Source: Pomphorhynchus laevis
Taxonomy: Eukaryota; Acanthocephala; Palaeacanthocephala; Echinorhynchida; Pomphorhynchidae
Reading direction: 5' to 3'
Assembly (NCBI GenBank): GCA_012934845.2
Contig: WNNJ02003012.1
Span: forward strand, 1 to 64,000
DNA length: 64,000 bases
Program-made: the position numbers and the translations under genes
Shown here: piece by piece, positions 24,640 through 35,469 of the stretch
How positions within the stretch are numbered: the first letter of the stretch is position 1
Layout: each line of letters opens with the position of its first letter
The notes under the pieces: model-generated
The model's input: only the letters and a program-made list of their open reading frames with translations
Databases searched by the model: none
Told to the model about the DNA's origin: nothing

Positions 24640-26980
24640 CCGGCGACAAAAGTTGTTGTACCAATATTTTGGTTTCCTTGAGAAACCATTATCAAAACAA
24701 TCTAGAATAAAAAACTATAGCAGCAAAATCTTTTTAATCAATCCTTTTATCGTTATCATCGGCTTACTTGATGATATGAAGCGAATGGGAAGTTCAAGAT
24801 CTCAAACTAATTTCCTCACTCTGTTGACAATTATCTCAGTTTGTAAGCTATCCACGTGGTTGATCAGAAAATGCTATTTTGCACTGCTTAAAAAGGAATT
24901 ACGTCACAAATACAGCTGTCTTAACCGATTGGAACCATTGATCCTAATACGTAACCGTCGGATTTCAGAAATTTTGTCTGCTGACCACAAAGCATGTTTT
25001 GACCTAATCTCCTGTCATCAACCTAACTAACCGTTCCCTCATATCTTCTAAGACGTATCTACTAACGAAATGATTGTGTTTTGGTTTGCGTCCTCCTTCG
25101 TTAGAACGTTTTGAGTTGGAAACTCGAGCAATGCTTGAAAAGTTAGCAGTTGATTTTCACAAAACGATAGGTGCAACATATAAAGTTGCGGTGTTCACGA
25201 GAGGTTTATACTTGTCTTTAGCTGTGACTTACAATGAAAGGCACTTAACCCGTCGTGGTAAGAACAATTTTGATTCGTCTACAGCATTGCGTAGTTTGAT
25301 AGGTGACGATAACATTCATGTGACAAAAACTTATAGGGATAATTGTCGTAATTATGAGCGAAGTGAATTAAGAAAGTTGAAGACATTTTAGCTAATCAGT
25401 CAACGTTCAAGCCATTAGTGGAGACCTTACAACACGGTTGCCTAGGAGCCCATAAGCTCACTTCAGGTTTGTAAAAATCAAAACTTGATTAGCAACGTTG
25501 AGTATCGATATTTATATCCTACAGCTCTTAGTCTTCCTAAACTTTATGGTTTTCATAAGATACACAAACCAGGCACACCAATCAAGCCTATTGTTGCTAT
25601 GACTGGTTCCCTTAATCATCAACTAGCTAGGTTTCTAAACAAAATACTAATTCCCTCTATAAAGATGCAGCTACAATCAAGATATTGAAATTTCAGTGGA
25701 ACATGCCAATTTCTCCTTAAAAGTTGTATCTCTCTTCACAAATATACGATTAAGGAATCGGTGATACAGGCAGCTAAGTGCATTCCTAGTCCTTGGTAAG
25801 ATAAAATCAATGATACTTTTAAACAGGTTTTGACTGCAGCTGTAGCGACTGATTTTAGTTTCAATGGTAAGTTTTATCAGTAAATTTGGTGTTGTGCTAT
25901 AAGTTCTCCGTTGGCCTTCACATTAACTGAACTCTCCATAGGCGACTTATTTGAGAGAAGCTTGAGAGCCTACAACAACATGCCTCTAACCTGGCTCAGG
26001 TATGTTGACGGTGCTTACGTTGTGCCATAAGGCAGTATAGTTGAAGCTCATGAGTTTATACAATATATGAATATGCAAAATGCTTGAATCGCATTTCGTT
26101 CTTGATGTTTCACTATATATGTCGGAATCCCGATTTCTGATTTCAGTGTATAAGAAACCTACTGAGACTAATATCTTTATTCGCTGGGGCAGTTGCCATG
26201 CTAAGCACACTAAATTGAATATTTAGTGTGTGTCGAAATTGGGTGCAAAATACACAAAATAGGGTATTTTCGTTTCGTTTTCCTTTTAAGCTTTTACTGT
26301 TTGCAGTAGCACTACCTCAAGAGAAGACGAACTTTGAAGGTTAACTAAATATGTGTACGTTTGGGATATCTTTGTTATCTGCCAGCGGACACAGCAAACC
26401 AGGTGAATATGAAATGGTATAGTCAGAAGGTATAGGGAGAAGGTCCACTCACCGCAAAGTTTTTCCTTTCCTTACCAGAAAATGGCTTACAGACTGAGAT
26501 AATTGTCAGCAGAGTGAGGAAATTAATTAGGGTCTTGAAATTCCCATTCGCGTTATCCCGTCAAGTTAACTAATGATAACGATAAAAGAAGTTGACTGAG
26601 CATGGTAATTCTCCGTTTGTAGGGCTTATTCACAAATTAGCAGAAACATGATTGTAATGCATTGTATATGGGAGAAACGGGCCAAAATCTAAAGGTCAGA
26701 ATAAGGGAACAACGGCTTAATCTCAAGTTGCTGACCGTTTAATCGTAACTAGGCACTCAATAAATTTTGATCCGCCATCAATGCTCTCAATGGAACCCGA
26801 CGTTAAACTGATAAAAATCAAAGAAGCTATTTTAATCAGGGAAATCACCCGACCATGATGACAATGATGATTACATCTTGCTAACTTAAACAGTTCATAC
26901 CTTCTATATGTTTTTGCAGATGTGCTTTTGTTTTTTACATTATAGATTGCTTTGATAATGGTTGCACAAAGAAACCGATA
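24640..26980 (+). mobile_element. decayed Penelope-like element with RT and GIY-YIG remnants
   Basis: RT fragments include SLPKLYGFHKIHKPGTPIKP followed by IVAMTGSLNHQLARFLNKIL at about 25515-25650, the PLE form of the LPKIHKPG.P.RPIVS box. Further RT-like pieces follow to about 26210. Near 26645 a frame reads KHDCNALYMGETGQNLKVRI plus REQRLNLK, the GIY-YIG-type nuclease block of PLEs. A segment near the left end (24740-24860) is an inverted copy of 26480-26600, so the element or its tandem neighbour has opposed copies of the same block. The coding frame is broken many times. 25986-26210 on the other strand is a shadow. Confidence 0.65.
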
Positions 26981-27179
26981 TCAACAACAATTTTTGTTGG
27001 CGGATGCATTTCCTTTTACAATAACAATGTGGAATGACAATCTTGAGTATCTATCAAATTTATTTATATTTTGTATATTTATCGTCTTAAATATTTCCGT
27101 ATCCCCAATACTGAAATAGTGTTTTATAAATTTTTATATTTTAAAAATTTATTCCTTTTGTATGTTCCTATGTGTATAC

Positions 27180-28720
27180 AGTTCGTCGGTTTTATCAATT
27201 CCCAATCAATAAAAGAGTGAATACTCGAAGCAGCTGTACGCGACAAAAACAGGGCGTACGAACATTCACGGACTTTGAAAGATGATCATATACAAGCAAG
27301 CCATTTTACGGAATAATATAATTTGCATATGGGCTGCAAATCGATGTTAATTAACGAAGTTCATGAAACTACACTAGATAAACACCGTAACGAACTACAA
27401 TGTAACTCAGCGAACGTCACAAACGCTACTTCTGTGTATATACAATTCACAAACGTGATCGATGATCTCCTAAGAATGCAAAGTGTCATACCTATGAGAA
27501 GTTGAGTAATTTCGCAAACGTATGTGTAAATTCAAACAATATATCAAATGTAAATTCAAACGACTAGTCAGTCGACATGGCGAGCCAAAGAGACAGCGGC
27601 ACTATACAGCTTTTGAGGTAAATTAATACTGATATCATTACACGCGTCTACTGTCCGGTTTCAAAACGATGTTCCCGTCTTTCACACAGATATTACTGAG
27701 TTAATTCAAAAGGAGAAGTTAGTAGATACTTACGCTTACTTGGATGATGTCTTGAAAGGTGGACGAAGTAAAGAACAACATGATATATATTTGAATCGTT
27801 TCCTAGACGTCGCCACAAAATACAATATAACATTGAAAATTCAAAGTGCGTATTTTAGTCTCCGTGTTTTCTTTGGTAATCAAATTTTTAGAGGAAAAAT
27901 GTCACCTGATCACAATCGAGTGATTTCAGTTACTTCTCTTGAAGAACCCATGAATAAATTATCCTTAAAGCGTATTGTTGGTTTGTTTGCCTACTACGGT
28001 TCCTGGATTAGAAATTTTTCGGCGTTGATTCGTCCTCTGTTTGTTACTTAGTCACTCACATTATCTCATTATGTACTAAAGGCTTTCCATACTTTGAAGT
28101 AGCGTTTAGCTGAGGCCACTTTGTCAAAGTGGCTTGAGCTAAACAAATGTGAGTGAGCGATCGATTAGAGCTGGTTTGTCTCAGAAAGGTAAGCATATTG
28201 ATTTATTTTCAAGGTCTCTTTACAAAAACGGAAAATGATTCACGGTAATTGAAAAGGAAGCGTTTGATATCGTTGAATCTTTAAGATTCTGGAGACACCG
28301 TTTATAATTCAACCATTCAAGATTATTACGGATCAGTGTTATGTTTCCTATATGTAAAGTGCTCACAACTGCAAACTAAAGAACGACAAGATATTTAGAA
28401 GGAAGTTGGAATTGTCTTAATTAAAATTTAATATCCAGTACTGTGTAGGGAAGTTTAATCACGCTACAGACGATATCTCTCGTGATATGCTCTGCAACTC
28501 TGTTGCGACTTCACTCCCAATCTTCAATATATTCGTAAAGTCTATAGTGAGTTATACCACGTTCGGATTACTCGACTCTGGCATTTCGTGCAAAAACAAA
28601 ACCTCCCCTTTTCACACTCAGATGTAAAGATTATTTCAAGAAGATGCAAGGGCTGTGCTATTTTGAAACCTCGATTATTTCTTCAACCTAAAGCTAAATT
28701 CATCAAAGCAAGTATGTCTC
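27180..28720 (+). mobile_element. LTR retrotransposon fossil (Ty3/gypsy-type pol fragment)
   Basis: An RT active-site-type segment with Y-L-D-D and the stretch just after it, including IVGLFAYYGSWIRNFSALIR, places this in the gypsy-like RT to RNase H part of pol (about 27600-28300). Sequence upstream (27180-27540) and downstream to about 28700 probably belongs to the same copy. No intact LTR pair was identified. It is a broken remnant with several breaks. Confidence 0.6.
28106..28143. repeat. imperfect palindrome, 19-bp arms
   Basis: tttagctgaggccactttg and caaagtggcttgagctaaa are inverted with two mismatches, separated by one or no base. It lies within the LTR fossil. Confidence 0.7.
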
Positions 28721-28734
28721 TACCATGGCCGGTC

Positions 28735-29905
28735 CCAAGCCCGTGCTGATTGAACGGAGTGAGTAAACGGACTAAAGGAACATACTAAACAAACAGTCTC
28801 AACAAACGGTCTGAACGAACGGTATGAACCAACGGTAGGAACGAACAGTATGAACAAACGGTATGAACGAATGGTCTGAACAAACGGTAAGAACCAACTG
28901 AACAAACGGTCTAAACGAACAGTCTGAACGAACAGTCTGAACGAACGGACTGAACAAACAAATTGAACGGACGGAGTGAACGAACGATCTGAACGAACGG
29001 TCTGAACGAACGAACTGAGCGAATAGGCTGAATGAACGGTCTCAAGAATAGACAAAACGAACTGAATAAACGGACCAAACGAACGAACTAAACAAACTAG
29101 ACGAACGAACTAAAAGAACGAATTTTGCGAACGAACTGAACAAACAGTCTGAACGAACAGACTGAAAGCACGAACTGAAAGAACGGACTGAGAGAACGGA
29201 CTGAGAGAACGGACTGAGAGAACGGACTGAGAGAACGGACTGAGAGAACGGACTGAGAGAACGGACTGAAAGAACGAATTGAAAGAGCAGACTGGATGAA
29301 CGAATGTAACGAACGAACTGAACGAACAAACTGAACAAACAAACTAAACGAACGAACTGAACGAACGAACTGAACGAACGAACTGGATGAACGAACGAAC
29401 TGAACGAACGAACTGAACGAATGAACTGAACGAACTGAACAAACGAACTGAACAAACGAACTGAACGAACAAACTGAACGAACAAACTGAACGAACAAAC
29501 TGAACGAACAAACTGAACGAACAAATTGAACAAACGAACTGAACGAATGAACTGAACGAGCTGAATTAACGAACTAAACGAACGAACTGAACGAGCTGAA
29601 TTAACGAACTGAATGAACGAACTGAACGAACAAACTGAACGAACAAACTGAACGAACAAACTGAACGAACAAACTGAACGAACAAACTGAACGAACAAAC
29701 TGAACGAACAAACTGAACGAACAAACTGAACGAACAAACTGAACGAACAAACTGAACGAACAAACTGAACGAACAAACTGAACGAACAAACTGAACGAAC
29801 AAACTGAACGAACAAATTGAACAAACGAACTGAACGAACAACTTGAACAAACGAACTGAATGAACAAACTGAACGAAGAGTTTGTTCGTTCAGTTTGTAC
29901 GTTCA
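28735..29905. repeat. 13-bp minisatellite (actgaacgaacaa family)
   Basis: Tandem 12-14-bp units fill the region. The cleanest block (about 29620-29815) repeats aaactgaacgaac with a 13-bp period. A second block (about 29173-29270) repeats agaacggactgag, also 13 bp. Because 13 is not a multiple of three and the unit lacks stops on the minus strand, all three minus frames stay open and repeat a 13-residue word (SFSLFVQFVRSVC). These frames are an artefact of the repeat, not genes. The array ends in an inverted unit at 29875-29905 (tttgttcgttcagttt). Confidence 0.9.
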
Positions 29906-30351
29906 AGGGGAAATAAGAGAAAAATTTTAGTTTTTCTTAAAATTAAAATTAATATATCGATAAAGTCGTCGACAATTATCATGTATTGAATTTCTATATA
30001 GTAAAGGTTATTTTTCTTCAACCATCTGACAAAGTTAATTATATTGCCGCAACTGATTTATTGAATTATATATTAATTTTGAGGGTTCTACATTATTTTC
30101 AGCATAGACACCTCATTTTTGCGATTTAATTTAGAATTTATCAATTGTAGATAATTTTAGTATATCAACTTTTTTAATTTTATTTGTAAATTAAAATTTT
30201 TAAAACGCAATTGTCCCAGTAATAAGCATACATGTGTAATTTAGATTCAAACAAAACTTGCGGTGAAATTTCATAATTATAGAGTAGAAATAAACTCAGA
30301 ATTTTAATGTAAGAGCTTGCTTTTAAAACAAGTATAGAATCCGATTACAAA
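29906..30351. other. spacer downstream of FAM210, nothing seen
   Basis: AT-rich; it probably contains the FAM210 3' UTR. No element or gene was recognised. Confidence 0.5.
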
Positions 30352-31000
30352 TTACTTTAATCTTCGATCCTTGATGATTTTAGCAAAGTCTTTTCCTTTA
30401 GGAGGAGTACTCATAAGACCTAGAGCTCGTCGACGTTTTACGAGATAGTGCGCAGCAGTTATTGTTACCGTGTATCTAATCGGAGAGAGAATTTTGAGAA
30501 ATCCGTAACATGTTGCGATATTTAAGGCCAGATGTGGAGATATATAAGAATCCACATTAGCGACTGACTGATCGCCTGTTAAACGATGAATCCGCAAGAA
30601 ACGAAGAATTGATGACACTTTAAACTTCTGTAATGATTCATTTAATGAAATAGAACGTTCTTCACTGATTATATTATATAGCCGCATCTGATTGACAAAA
30701 GAGGGCAATGTCAGGCCACTTAAAAAGATCTTTTAAAACATAAATAGAAACTGATAACTTACAAACTTATCGCAGTACTCACTGTGCCGATCCAACCTAT
30801 AGTCGTCAATACATGAGTATACACTAAAACTTTACCATATTGCAAATATGCTCTTTTGAAAGCAGATACGGTTGTATCCGGTCCAGCAGCGTTGGAAGAC
30901 GAAAATCTTGCAAAACACTAATAATTGGAAATGTATTGTTATTCGATTCAGTAATACAAACCGCAAATATCCTACTGGTCACAAACTTTGAAACAATCAT
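30352..31000 (-). CDS. FAM210: FAM210/DUF1279-type mitochondrial membrane protein, 3 exons
   Basis: Exons: 31000-30962 (ATG, 13 codons), 30917-30763, 30718-30352 (stop). Joined lengths give 561 nt, 186 residues plus stop. The start MIVSKFVTSRIFA and the following CFARFSSS look like a mitochondrial presequence: basic and hydroxylated, with no acidic residues. The core AFKRAYLQYGKVLVYTHVLT, then TIGWIGTVSTAISFGLTLPS, matches the DUF1279 pattern of a YG.V.V.hH helix followed by a membrane segment. Later, LALNIATCYGFLKILSPIRY fits the YA.hK...P.R helix. A basic tail ends KGKDFAKIIKDRRLK. Vertebrate FAM210A/B are mitochondrial and linked to organelle translation and metabolism; which paralogue this matches is unclear. 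Both introns (30918-30961 and 30719-30762) are 44 nt. The first has a weak GTTTGT donor, the second GTAAGT. Confidence 0.8.
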
Positions 31001-31545
31001 TAAGAGTGATTAATTGCTAACCCCACATGAATCTATCAAGGAAATATAATAAAATTAGTTAAAAAAATTGGTAATTAGACAAGTTAGTGCTTAATATTAT
31101 AAAAACTACTGCACTGAGTATTTGAGAATTTATAAAGTTAGTCGCGATTAAAGTAAAATAGAAAAACATTTTTAAAATCTAAATATAGCTTTGCGATCTA
31201 CGTTTCATAATTTGTTTTCACACTTAAAATATAAATTAATAAAAAATTAATTTAAAATTGTTGGTGGAACGATTACCATAGAGTAGCAGTTCAATTAACG
31301 ACGAAAATAAGCAATGCAATAAAATTAAAATATAAATTAATTCTAAATTGATTAAAAACGAAACAATATAAAATAATACAATAAAGAAAAATTAAATAAA
31401 ACGATAGCTTACGATTCCAAAATATTTGTTATTAAATTAATATCGAGTTTAGTATTAAACAAAAATATATTTTTATTCATTTTGTGTTAAAGATGCCTCT
31501 TTTATTTTCCTTTCTACAACGTGAGAAAAATAAAAATACATCAAT

Positions 31546-31550
<5 letters not shown>
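31001..31550. other. AT-rich spacer upstream of FAM210
   Basis: It contains a 55-bp stretch (about 31310-31367, gcaatgcaataaaattaaaa...) that also occurs at about 9905-9960 and 44370-44425, so it is part of a dispersed repeat. Nothing else was seen. Confidence 0.5.

Positions 31551-31616
<66 letters not shown>
31551..31616. repeat. (TA)n microsatellite
   Basis: Uninterrupted ta dinucleotides. Open frames reading YIYIYI across it are artefacts. Confidence 0.95.
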
Positions 31617-31619
<3 letters not shown>

Positions 31620-31737
31620 GTAATGCACGAATGTGCTGAGTAGACAACGGTCCAGGATTTCTTACGAAATACGGCATTTATACTAAATGGTGTTGCTTGA
31701 TAGACTGGACTTCGATTCACGACTTTCAGTCACCATG

Positions 31738-31829
31738 TCACTTCTAGACGACCACTTCAGCATCGAAATGATGAGTACCCGGCAACACTCATTAGTAGAA
31801 TGAGGTACACACTGGTCGTTTCGGTTGCC
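31738..31829 (-). ncRNA. permuted hammerhead-like RNA, copy B
   Basis: Minus-strand order: GGCAAC, CGAAAC, GACCA, then TCATTCTA, CTAATGAG, TGTTGCC, and after a hairpin-like stretch TGGTC, GTC, TAGAAGTGA. Possible helices: GGCAAC with GTTGCC (II), ACGACCA with TGGTCGT (III), TCATTCTA with TAGAAGTGA with one bulged A (I). All the strands flanking a hammerhead core are present, but the CUGAUGAG strand sits inside loop III instead of 5' of helix II. The core here is CTAATGAG, one change from consensus. Confidence 0.55.
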
Positions 31830-32034
31830 TGTATATATACATATATATAGTATCTGTATACTATATATAGTATATATATCAATTGATTTATTTAATTATA
31901 TATATATAAATTGTTATTGCGAAAAATCGCTTGAAACTGTGGTCCAAGAGCCAAAGCTGGCTACGATTGATTATTAATCCAAATTTGCTGCTAAATAACT
32001 GGACTTCGATCATCAGCTTCATCAGTCTAATGTA

Positions 32035-32108
32035 TCACTCCGAGACGATCCTAACCACCCAGCAGTCATCGTCAGTCAGATGAAGTGGTTAGGGTACGTT
32101 TCGACTCC
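32035..32108 (-). ncRNA. permuted hammerhead-like RNA, copy E
   Basis: Minus strand: AGTCGAAAC, CCTAACCAC, TCATCTGA, CTGACGA, then GTGGTTAGG, ATCGTC, TCGGAGTGA. TAACCAC pairs with GTGGTTA, and TCATCTGA pairs with TCGGAGTGA with the same bulged A as in copies B and C. The sequence differs from those copies at positions that keep pairing. CTGACGA fits the hammerhead CUGANGA consensus. Confidence 0.5.
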
Positions 32109-32403
32109 TTTTGTGAATATATATATAGAATTTCAAAAATGGTTTATTTTATAAATAAAAGGTTTGAATCAAACCTTTTATTTATATATTGGTCCTGCGA
32201 GGATCCCAGGCGGCGGTACTGTTTCCTTTGTAATCTATTATATTGGTCATTTAGTGATCCCGCTGATGTCTATTACACTGAAAAGAATTCACTGCATTGC
32301 ATTGACTTCGAAAGCGCAAGCTACGTCATGCAATTAGCATATAGTGAATTCTTTCTGCTTTAATCTATATATAGTATGTTTTTCATGTGTATACACTGTA
32401 TTG

Positions 32404-32452
32404 CTGCAACTGATGAGGCTTCTCAAAGCCGAAACGGTACGCCGTCTTGCAG
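32404..32452 (+). ncRNA. hammerhead ribozyme, type I, unit 1
   Basis: Stem I CTGCAA (32404-32409) pairs with TTGCAG (32447-32452). The core CTGATGA begins at 32410. Stem II GGCTT/AAGCC has a ctca loop. Then GAAA, a short stem III ACGG/CCGT closed by a tacg tetraloop, and the cleavage triplet GTC (32444-32446). Every conserved core base of the hammerhead consensus is present. Hammerheads with very short stem III are known from Penelope-like elements and often act as dimers, which the tandem units would allow. Confidence 0.88.
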
Positions 32453-32754
32453 TGTAGAAGCATGAAATTCTCTATATATAGAGAAAAGCAGATAGGTGTA
32501 ATCGACAGTCCTGGTTGAATCAAACCTTTTATTTATATATTGGTCCTGCGAGGATCCCATGCGGCGGTACTGTTTCCTTTGTAATCTATTATATTGGTCA
32601 TTTAGTGATCCCGCTGATGTCTATTACACTGAAAAGAATTCACTGCATTGCATTGACTTCGAAAGCGCAAGCTACGTCATGCAATTAGCATATAGTGAAT
32701 TCTTTCTGCTTTAATCTATATATAGTATGTTTTTCATGTGTATACACTGTATTG

Positions 32755-32803
32755 CTGCAACTGATGAGGCTTCTCAAAGCCGAAACGGTACGCCGTCTTG
32801 CAG
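32755..32803 (+). ncRNA. hammerhead ribozyme, type I, unit 2
   Basis: Identical to the ribozyme 351 bp upstream, with core CTGATGA from 32761 and cleavage GTC at 32795-32797. Self-cleavage at both sites would release a 351-nt monomer RNA. Confidence 0.88.
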
Positions 32804-32932
32804 TGTAGAAGCATGAAATTCTCTATATATAGAGAAAAGCAGATAGGTGTAATCGACAGTCCTGGTTGAATCAAACCTTTTATTTATATATTGGTCCTGC
32901 GAGGATCCCAGGCGGCGGTACTGTTTCCTTTG

Positions 32933-32935
<3 letters not shown>

Positions 32936-33013
<78 letters not shown>
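32936..33013. repeat. (TA)n microsatellite interrupting the 351-bp array
   Basis: Pure ta run; flanking frames reading IYIYIY are artefacts. Confidence 0.95.
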
Positions 33014-33018
<5 letters not shown>

Positions 33019-33076
33019 CCACATTCGGGGATCCTCTAATGGAATGTCAGCCATATAGTTCAATAACTGTTCTAGC

Positions 33077-33165
33077 AAATTACTGTTCTAGCAAATTACA
33101 ATATAACTGTTCTAGCAAATTACAATTGACAAAGGCTTAATCGCCGAAACGTCTTAAATAAATCA
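33077..33165 (+). promoter_or_regulatory. PLE 5' region with reduced hammerhead-like motif
   Basis: Three short repeats of tgttctagcaaattac (from about 33068) precede ttgacaaaggcttaatcgcc, then gaaacgtc and aaataaatca. The block GGC...GCCGAAACGTC looks like a hammerhead with stem III reduced to nothing and a decayed CUGA box (TTGACAA). It lies between the 351-bp array and the PLE coding region, in the same orientation. Confidence 0.45.
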
Positions 33166-33212
33166 TTAATTTTCGCAACTGCTTGTATTATTCGGGTTGA
33201 TTAATTGAATTG

Positions 33213-33216
<4 letters not shown>

Positions 33217-33289
<73 letters not shown>
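33217..33289. repeat. (TA)n microsatellite upstream of the PLE ORF
   Basis: Dinucleotide run ending just before the repeated PLE terminal segment at 33299. Confidence 0.95.
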
Positions 33290-33293
<4 letters not shown>

Positions 33294-33313
33294 TATATAT
33301 TAAACGTATTCAC

Positions 33314-35110
33314 ATGATGGATCCCAGTCATCAGTTACATTCAGAACCTACATTGTGTATTCGTATTTCGAACGAGATTCTGATGTCAAAACGAAGGTCT
33401 ATAGCAGCTGCACACAAAAAGTTCCTGATATTTTGCAAGCAAAACAGGATAAATCTTAAAACACTTAAATTGTCCAAACAAATGTGCGTAAATTTTAATA
33501 TGGTGGACGACGAATATGCAAAGAAAGCGAAGAATAAATGGAACCGAGTTTTACAACATGCATCGAGATCCCTACAAAATATATTGCTGAAATTTTATGT
33601 TTATGCATATAATACAGCGAGATGTCAATTAAACGAGGACTTATTGGATATTCTTCTTGCTGGTAAAGCAAAGAAGCTCTCTTGGATATGTAAAAAGAAT
33701 ATTACAAAAGATGAAATTAGGTATCTTGACTGCCAAACAAATCGTCATTTTAGACGAGGTAGAATACGTAAAACAAAATCAGAAGATAGTTTCACAAACC
33801 TGTCAACTGTCGATTTGACAGATAGCCAAAAATTAGTTTTGAGCTTAGGTCTGAACTACAACGTGTGTCCTCGTGAGTTTTCGAGAATAGACTTAATGAA
33901 TGGATTGCGCCAAATGTCGTCTGATGCGTTTAAAAATATTAAAGACGACATCAAAAGAAAATCGTTGACTAATTATTTTGGTTCATGGTGCTATAACAAG
34001 TTTCTCAAAATCAAACCCAATCAAGAAACAATTAGAAATTTGACAACACCACAATTCAAAGCGGTACAAGAGCTACGAGAAATGGATAATGTCGTAATAC
34101 GGAAAGCAGATAAGAGCAACTCTGCTGTTGTATGGGAAAAGGAAGAATACATTTCGGAAGGACTACGTCAACTTAATACAACAAACTATGAAGCGGCAGA
34201 TGCTCATACGCTTAGCTCACTTAACGAAAGATTAAGTAACCTTATTAGTCGACATACAGGCACAGGTTTTCTCCAAGTAACCGACAGAGATAAATTAGTT
34301 CCAACTAGTTGGAATATTGGTAAATACTACATGTTACCTAAGATTCATAAAGAATCGAGACCTGTTGTCGGACGTCCAATTGTTAATTGTATTGGAACAA
34401 TTACGCAACAACTTTCAAAAGTTTTACACAATTTGCTATTACCCTTAACAAGTAAAGTAAATTCGTACATTAGAAGCTCGTCAGAATTTTTGGATAAACT
34501 TAAAACGATTAAATCCGAAATAAAACCGAGCGATATTATGATAACTATGGATGTAGAATCTCTCTACCCATCAATACCACATACAAACGGTATATTGGCT
34601 GTACGTAAAGCAATGGAGGCGGATAATTGGTGTTTTAAAAAGAAAGAATTTGTTCTTGATAGCTTGGCCTTTATTCTTGAGAATAACTATTTTGAATTAA
34701 ATGGTGGTCGATATAGACAAACAGCTAGAACAGCTATGGGTACAGCTCTGGCACCCGTATATGCTATTTTATTTATGGATGATTTTGAAACAGCTGCTAT
34801 AAATGCGTTTGAGCTAAAACCGTCATTATTTGTGCGATACATAGACGATATATTTATAGTAGGCAATCACGGCAAAGAAAATTTGGATATATTCATCGAT
34901 CATGTCAATAACTTTGGTTCTTTAAAATTTACAACATCATTTTCTGTTACCGCGAACTTTCTCGATATTTCAGTTTATCGTGATGAAAATAACAATGTAC
35001 AAACTGAATTGTATCGCAAGAACTCCTCGATACCCAATTACCTTCATGCACAAAGCGCTCATCCTAATTACACGAAAAATCCCTTATACAAAATAAAGCG
35101 TGTAGAATAA
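33314..35110 (+). CDS. PLE reverse transcriptase, 598-codon open frame
   Basis: RT motifs in order: YYMLPKIHKESRPVVGRPIV near residue 342, ITMDVESLYPSIPHTNG (motif A, Asp present) near 414, RQTARTAMGTALAPVYA (motif B) near 475, and LFVRYIDDIFIVG (motif C, YIDD) near 510. Then FLDISVYRDENNN and QTELYRKNSS. These are the PLE-type RT boxes, and all catalytic aspartates are present. The first 15 or so codons fall in the repeated terminal segment, so the true start may be the ATG at 33383 (MSKRRSIAAA). The frame ends soon after the fingers/thumb region because the reading frame shifts near 35105. The linker continues in another frame (KACRIIRVCSEPARREVH). Confidence 0.85.
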   Translation: MMDPSHQLHSEPTLCIRISNEILMSKRRSIAAAHKKFLIFCKQNRINLKTLKLSKQMCVNFNMVDDEYAKKAKNKWNRVLQHASRSLQNILLKFYVYAYNTARCQLNEDLLDILLAGKAKKLSWICKKNITKDEIRYLDCQTNRHFRRGRIRKTKSEDSFTNLSTVDLTDSQKLVLSLGLNYNVCPREFSRIDLMNGLRQMSSDAFKNIKDDIKRKSLTNYFGSWCYNKFLKIKPNQETIRNLTTPQFKAVQELREMDNVVIRKADKSNSAVVWEKEEYISEGLRQLNTTNYEAADAHTLSSLNERLSNLISRHTGTGFLQVTDRDKLVPTSWNIGKYYMLPKIHKESRPVVGRPIVNCIGTITQQLSKVLHNLLLPLTSKVNSYIRSSSEFLDKLKTIKSEIKPSDIMITMDVESLYPSIPHTNGILAVRKAMEADNWCFKKKEFVLDSLAFILENNYFELNGGRYRQTARTAMGTALAPVYAILFMDDFETAAINAFELKPSLFVRYIDDIFIVGNHGKENLDIFIDHVNNFGSLKFTTSFSVTANFLDISVYRDENNNVQTELYRKNSSIPNYLHAQSAHPNYTKNPLYKIKRVE

Positions 35111-35469
35111 TACGTGTTTGTAGTGAACCGGCACGTCGAGAAGTACATCTATACAAGCTTAGAGGTATACTAGCAAACAGAGGTTTTACTAAACGAGAGA
35201 TATTAAGCAGTATCAATAGGGCACGACATAGAACATATTTACAGAACGAATTACCTCAAGTAAAAAATGACAAAATTAATCAAATTCGAATAGTAATACC
35301 ATTTCACTCAGCATTAACGGCAGTCGAAAGGAGTCTTAATCTGAAAATTAAAAACATGGCAAAATCTGAAAACATTAATATTCCCAATTTACAATTTGTC
35401 TACAAATCTAATAACAAATCAGGTAGGAATATCATTAAAAGCTCGTCAGAGACTACAAAAGTTGAGTTG

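Larger units (their letters stand above)
32151..32935 (+). repeat. 351-bp tandem repeat, two full units and a partial third
   Basis: caaaccttttatttatat begins at 32170, 32521 and 32872, an exact 351-bp period. The units are nearly identical and each carries one hammerhead ribozyme. The array begins at a small palindrome (32151-32185, 15-bp arms) and the third unit is cut by a (TA)n tract at 32936. This is the arrangement known for PLE pseudo-LTRs and for retrozymes. The 92-codon frame at 32085-32363 falls in the first unit and is not a convincing gene. Confidence 0.85.

Noticed and set aside
28720-29906. Several overlapping minus-strand frames of 94-260 codons (FVQFVRSVCSFSL repeats)
   Set aside because: All three frames are open only because the 13-bp minisatellite lacks stops; there is no start context or domain.
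31477-31677. Frames with long IYIYIY runs here and at 32774-33078
   Set aside because: They are (TA)n microsatellites read in frame.
33127-33165. Complete hammerhead upstream of the PLE ORF
   Set aside because: The CUGANGA box is changed at two positions and stem III is absent; kept only as a reduced motif.
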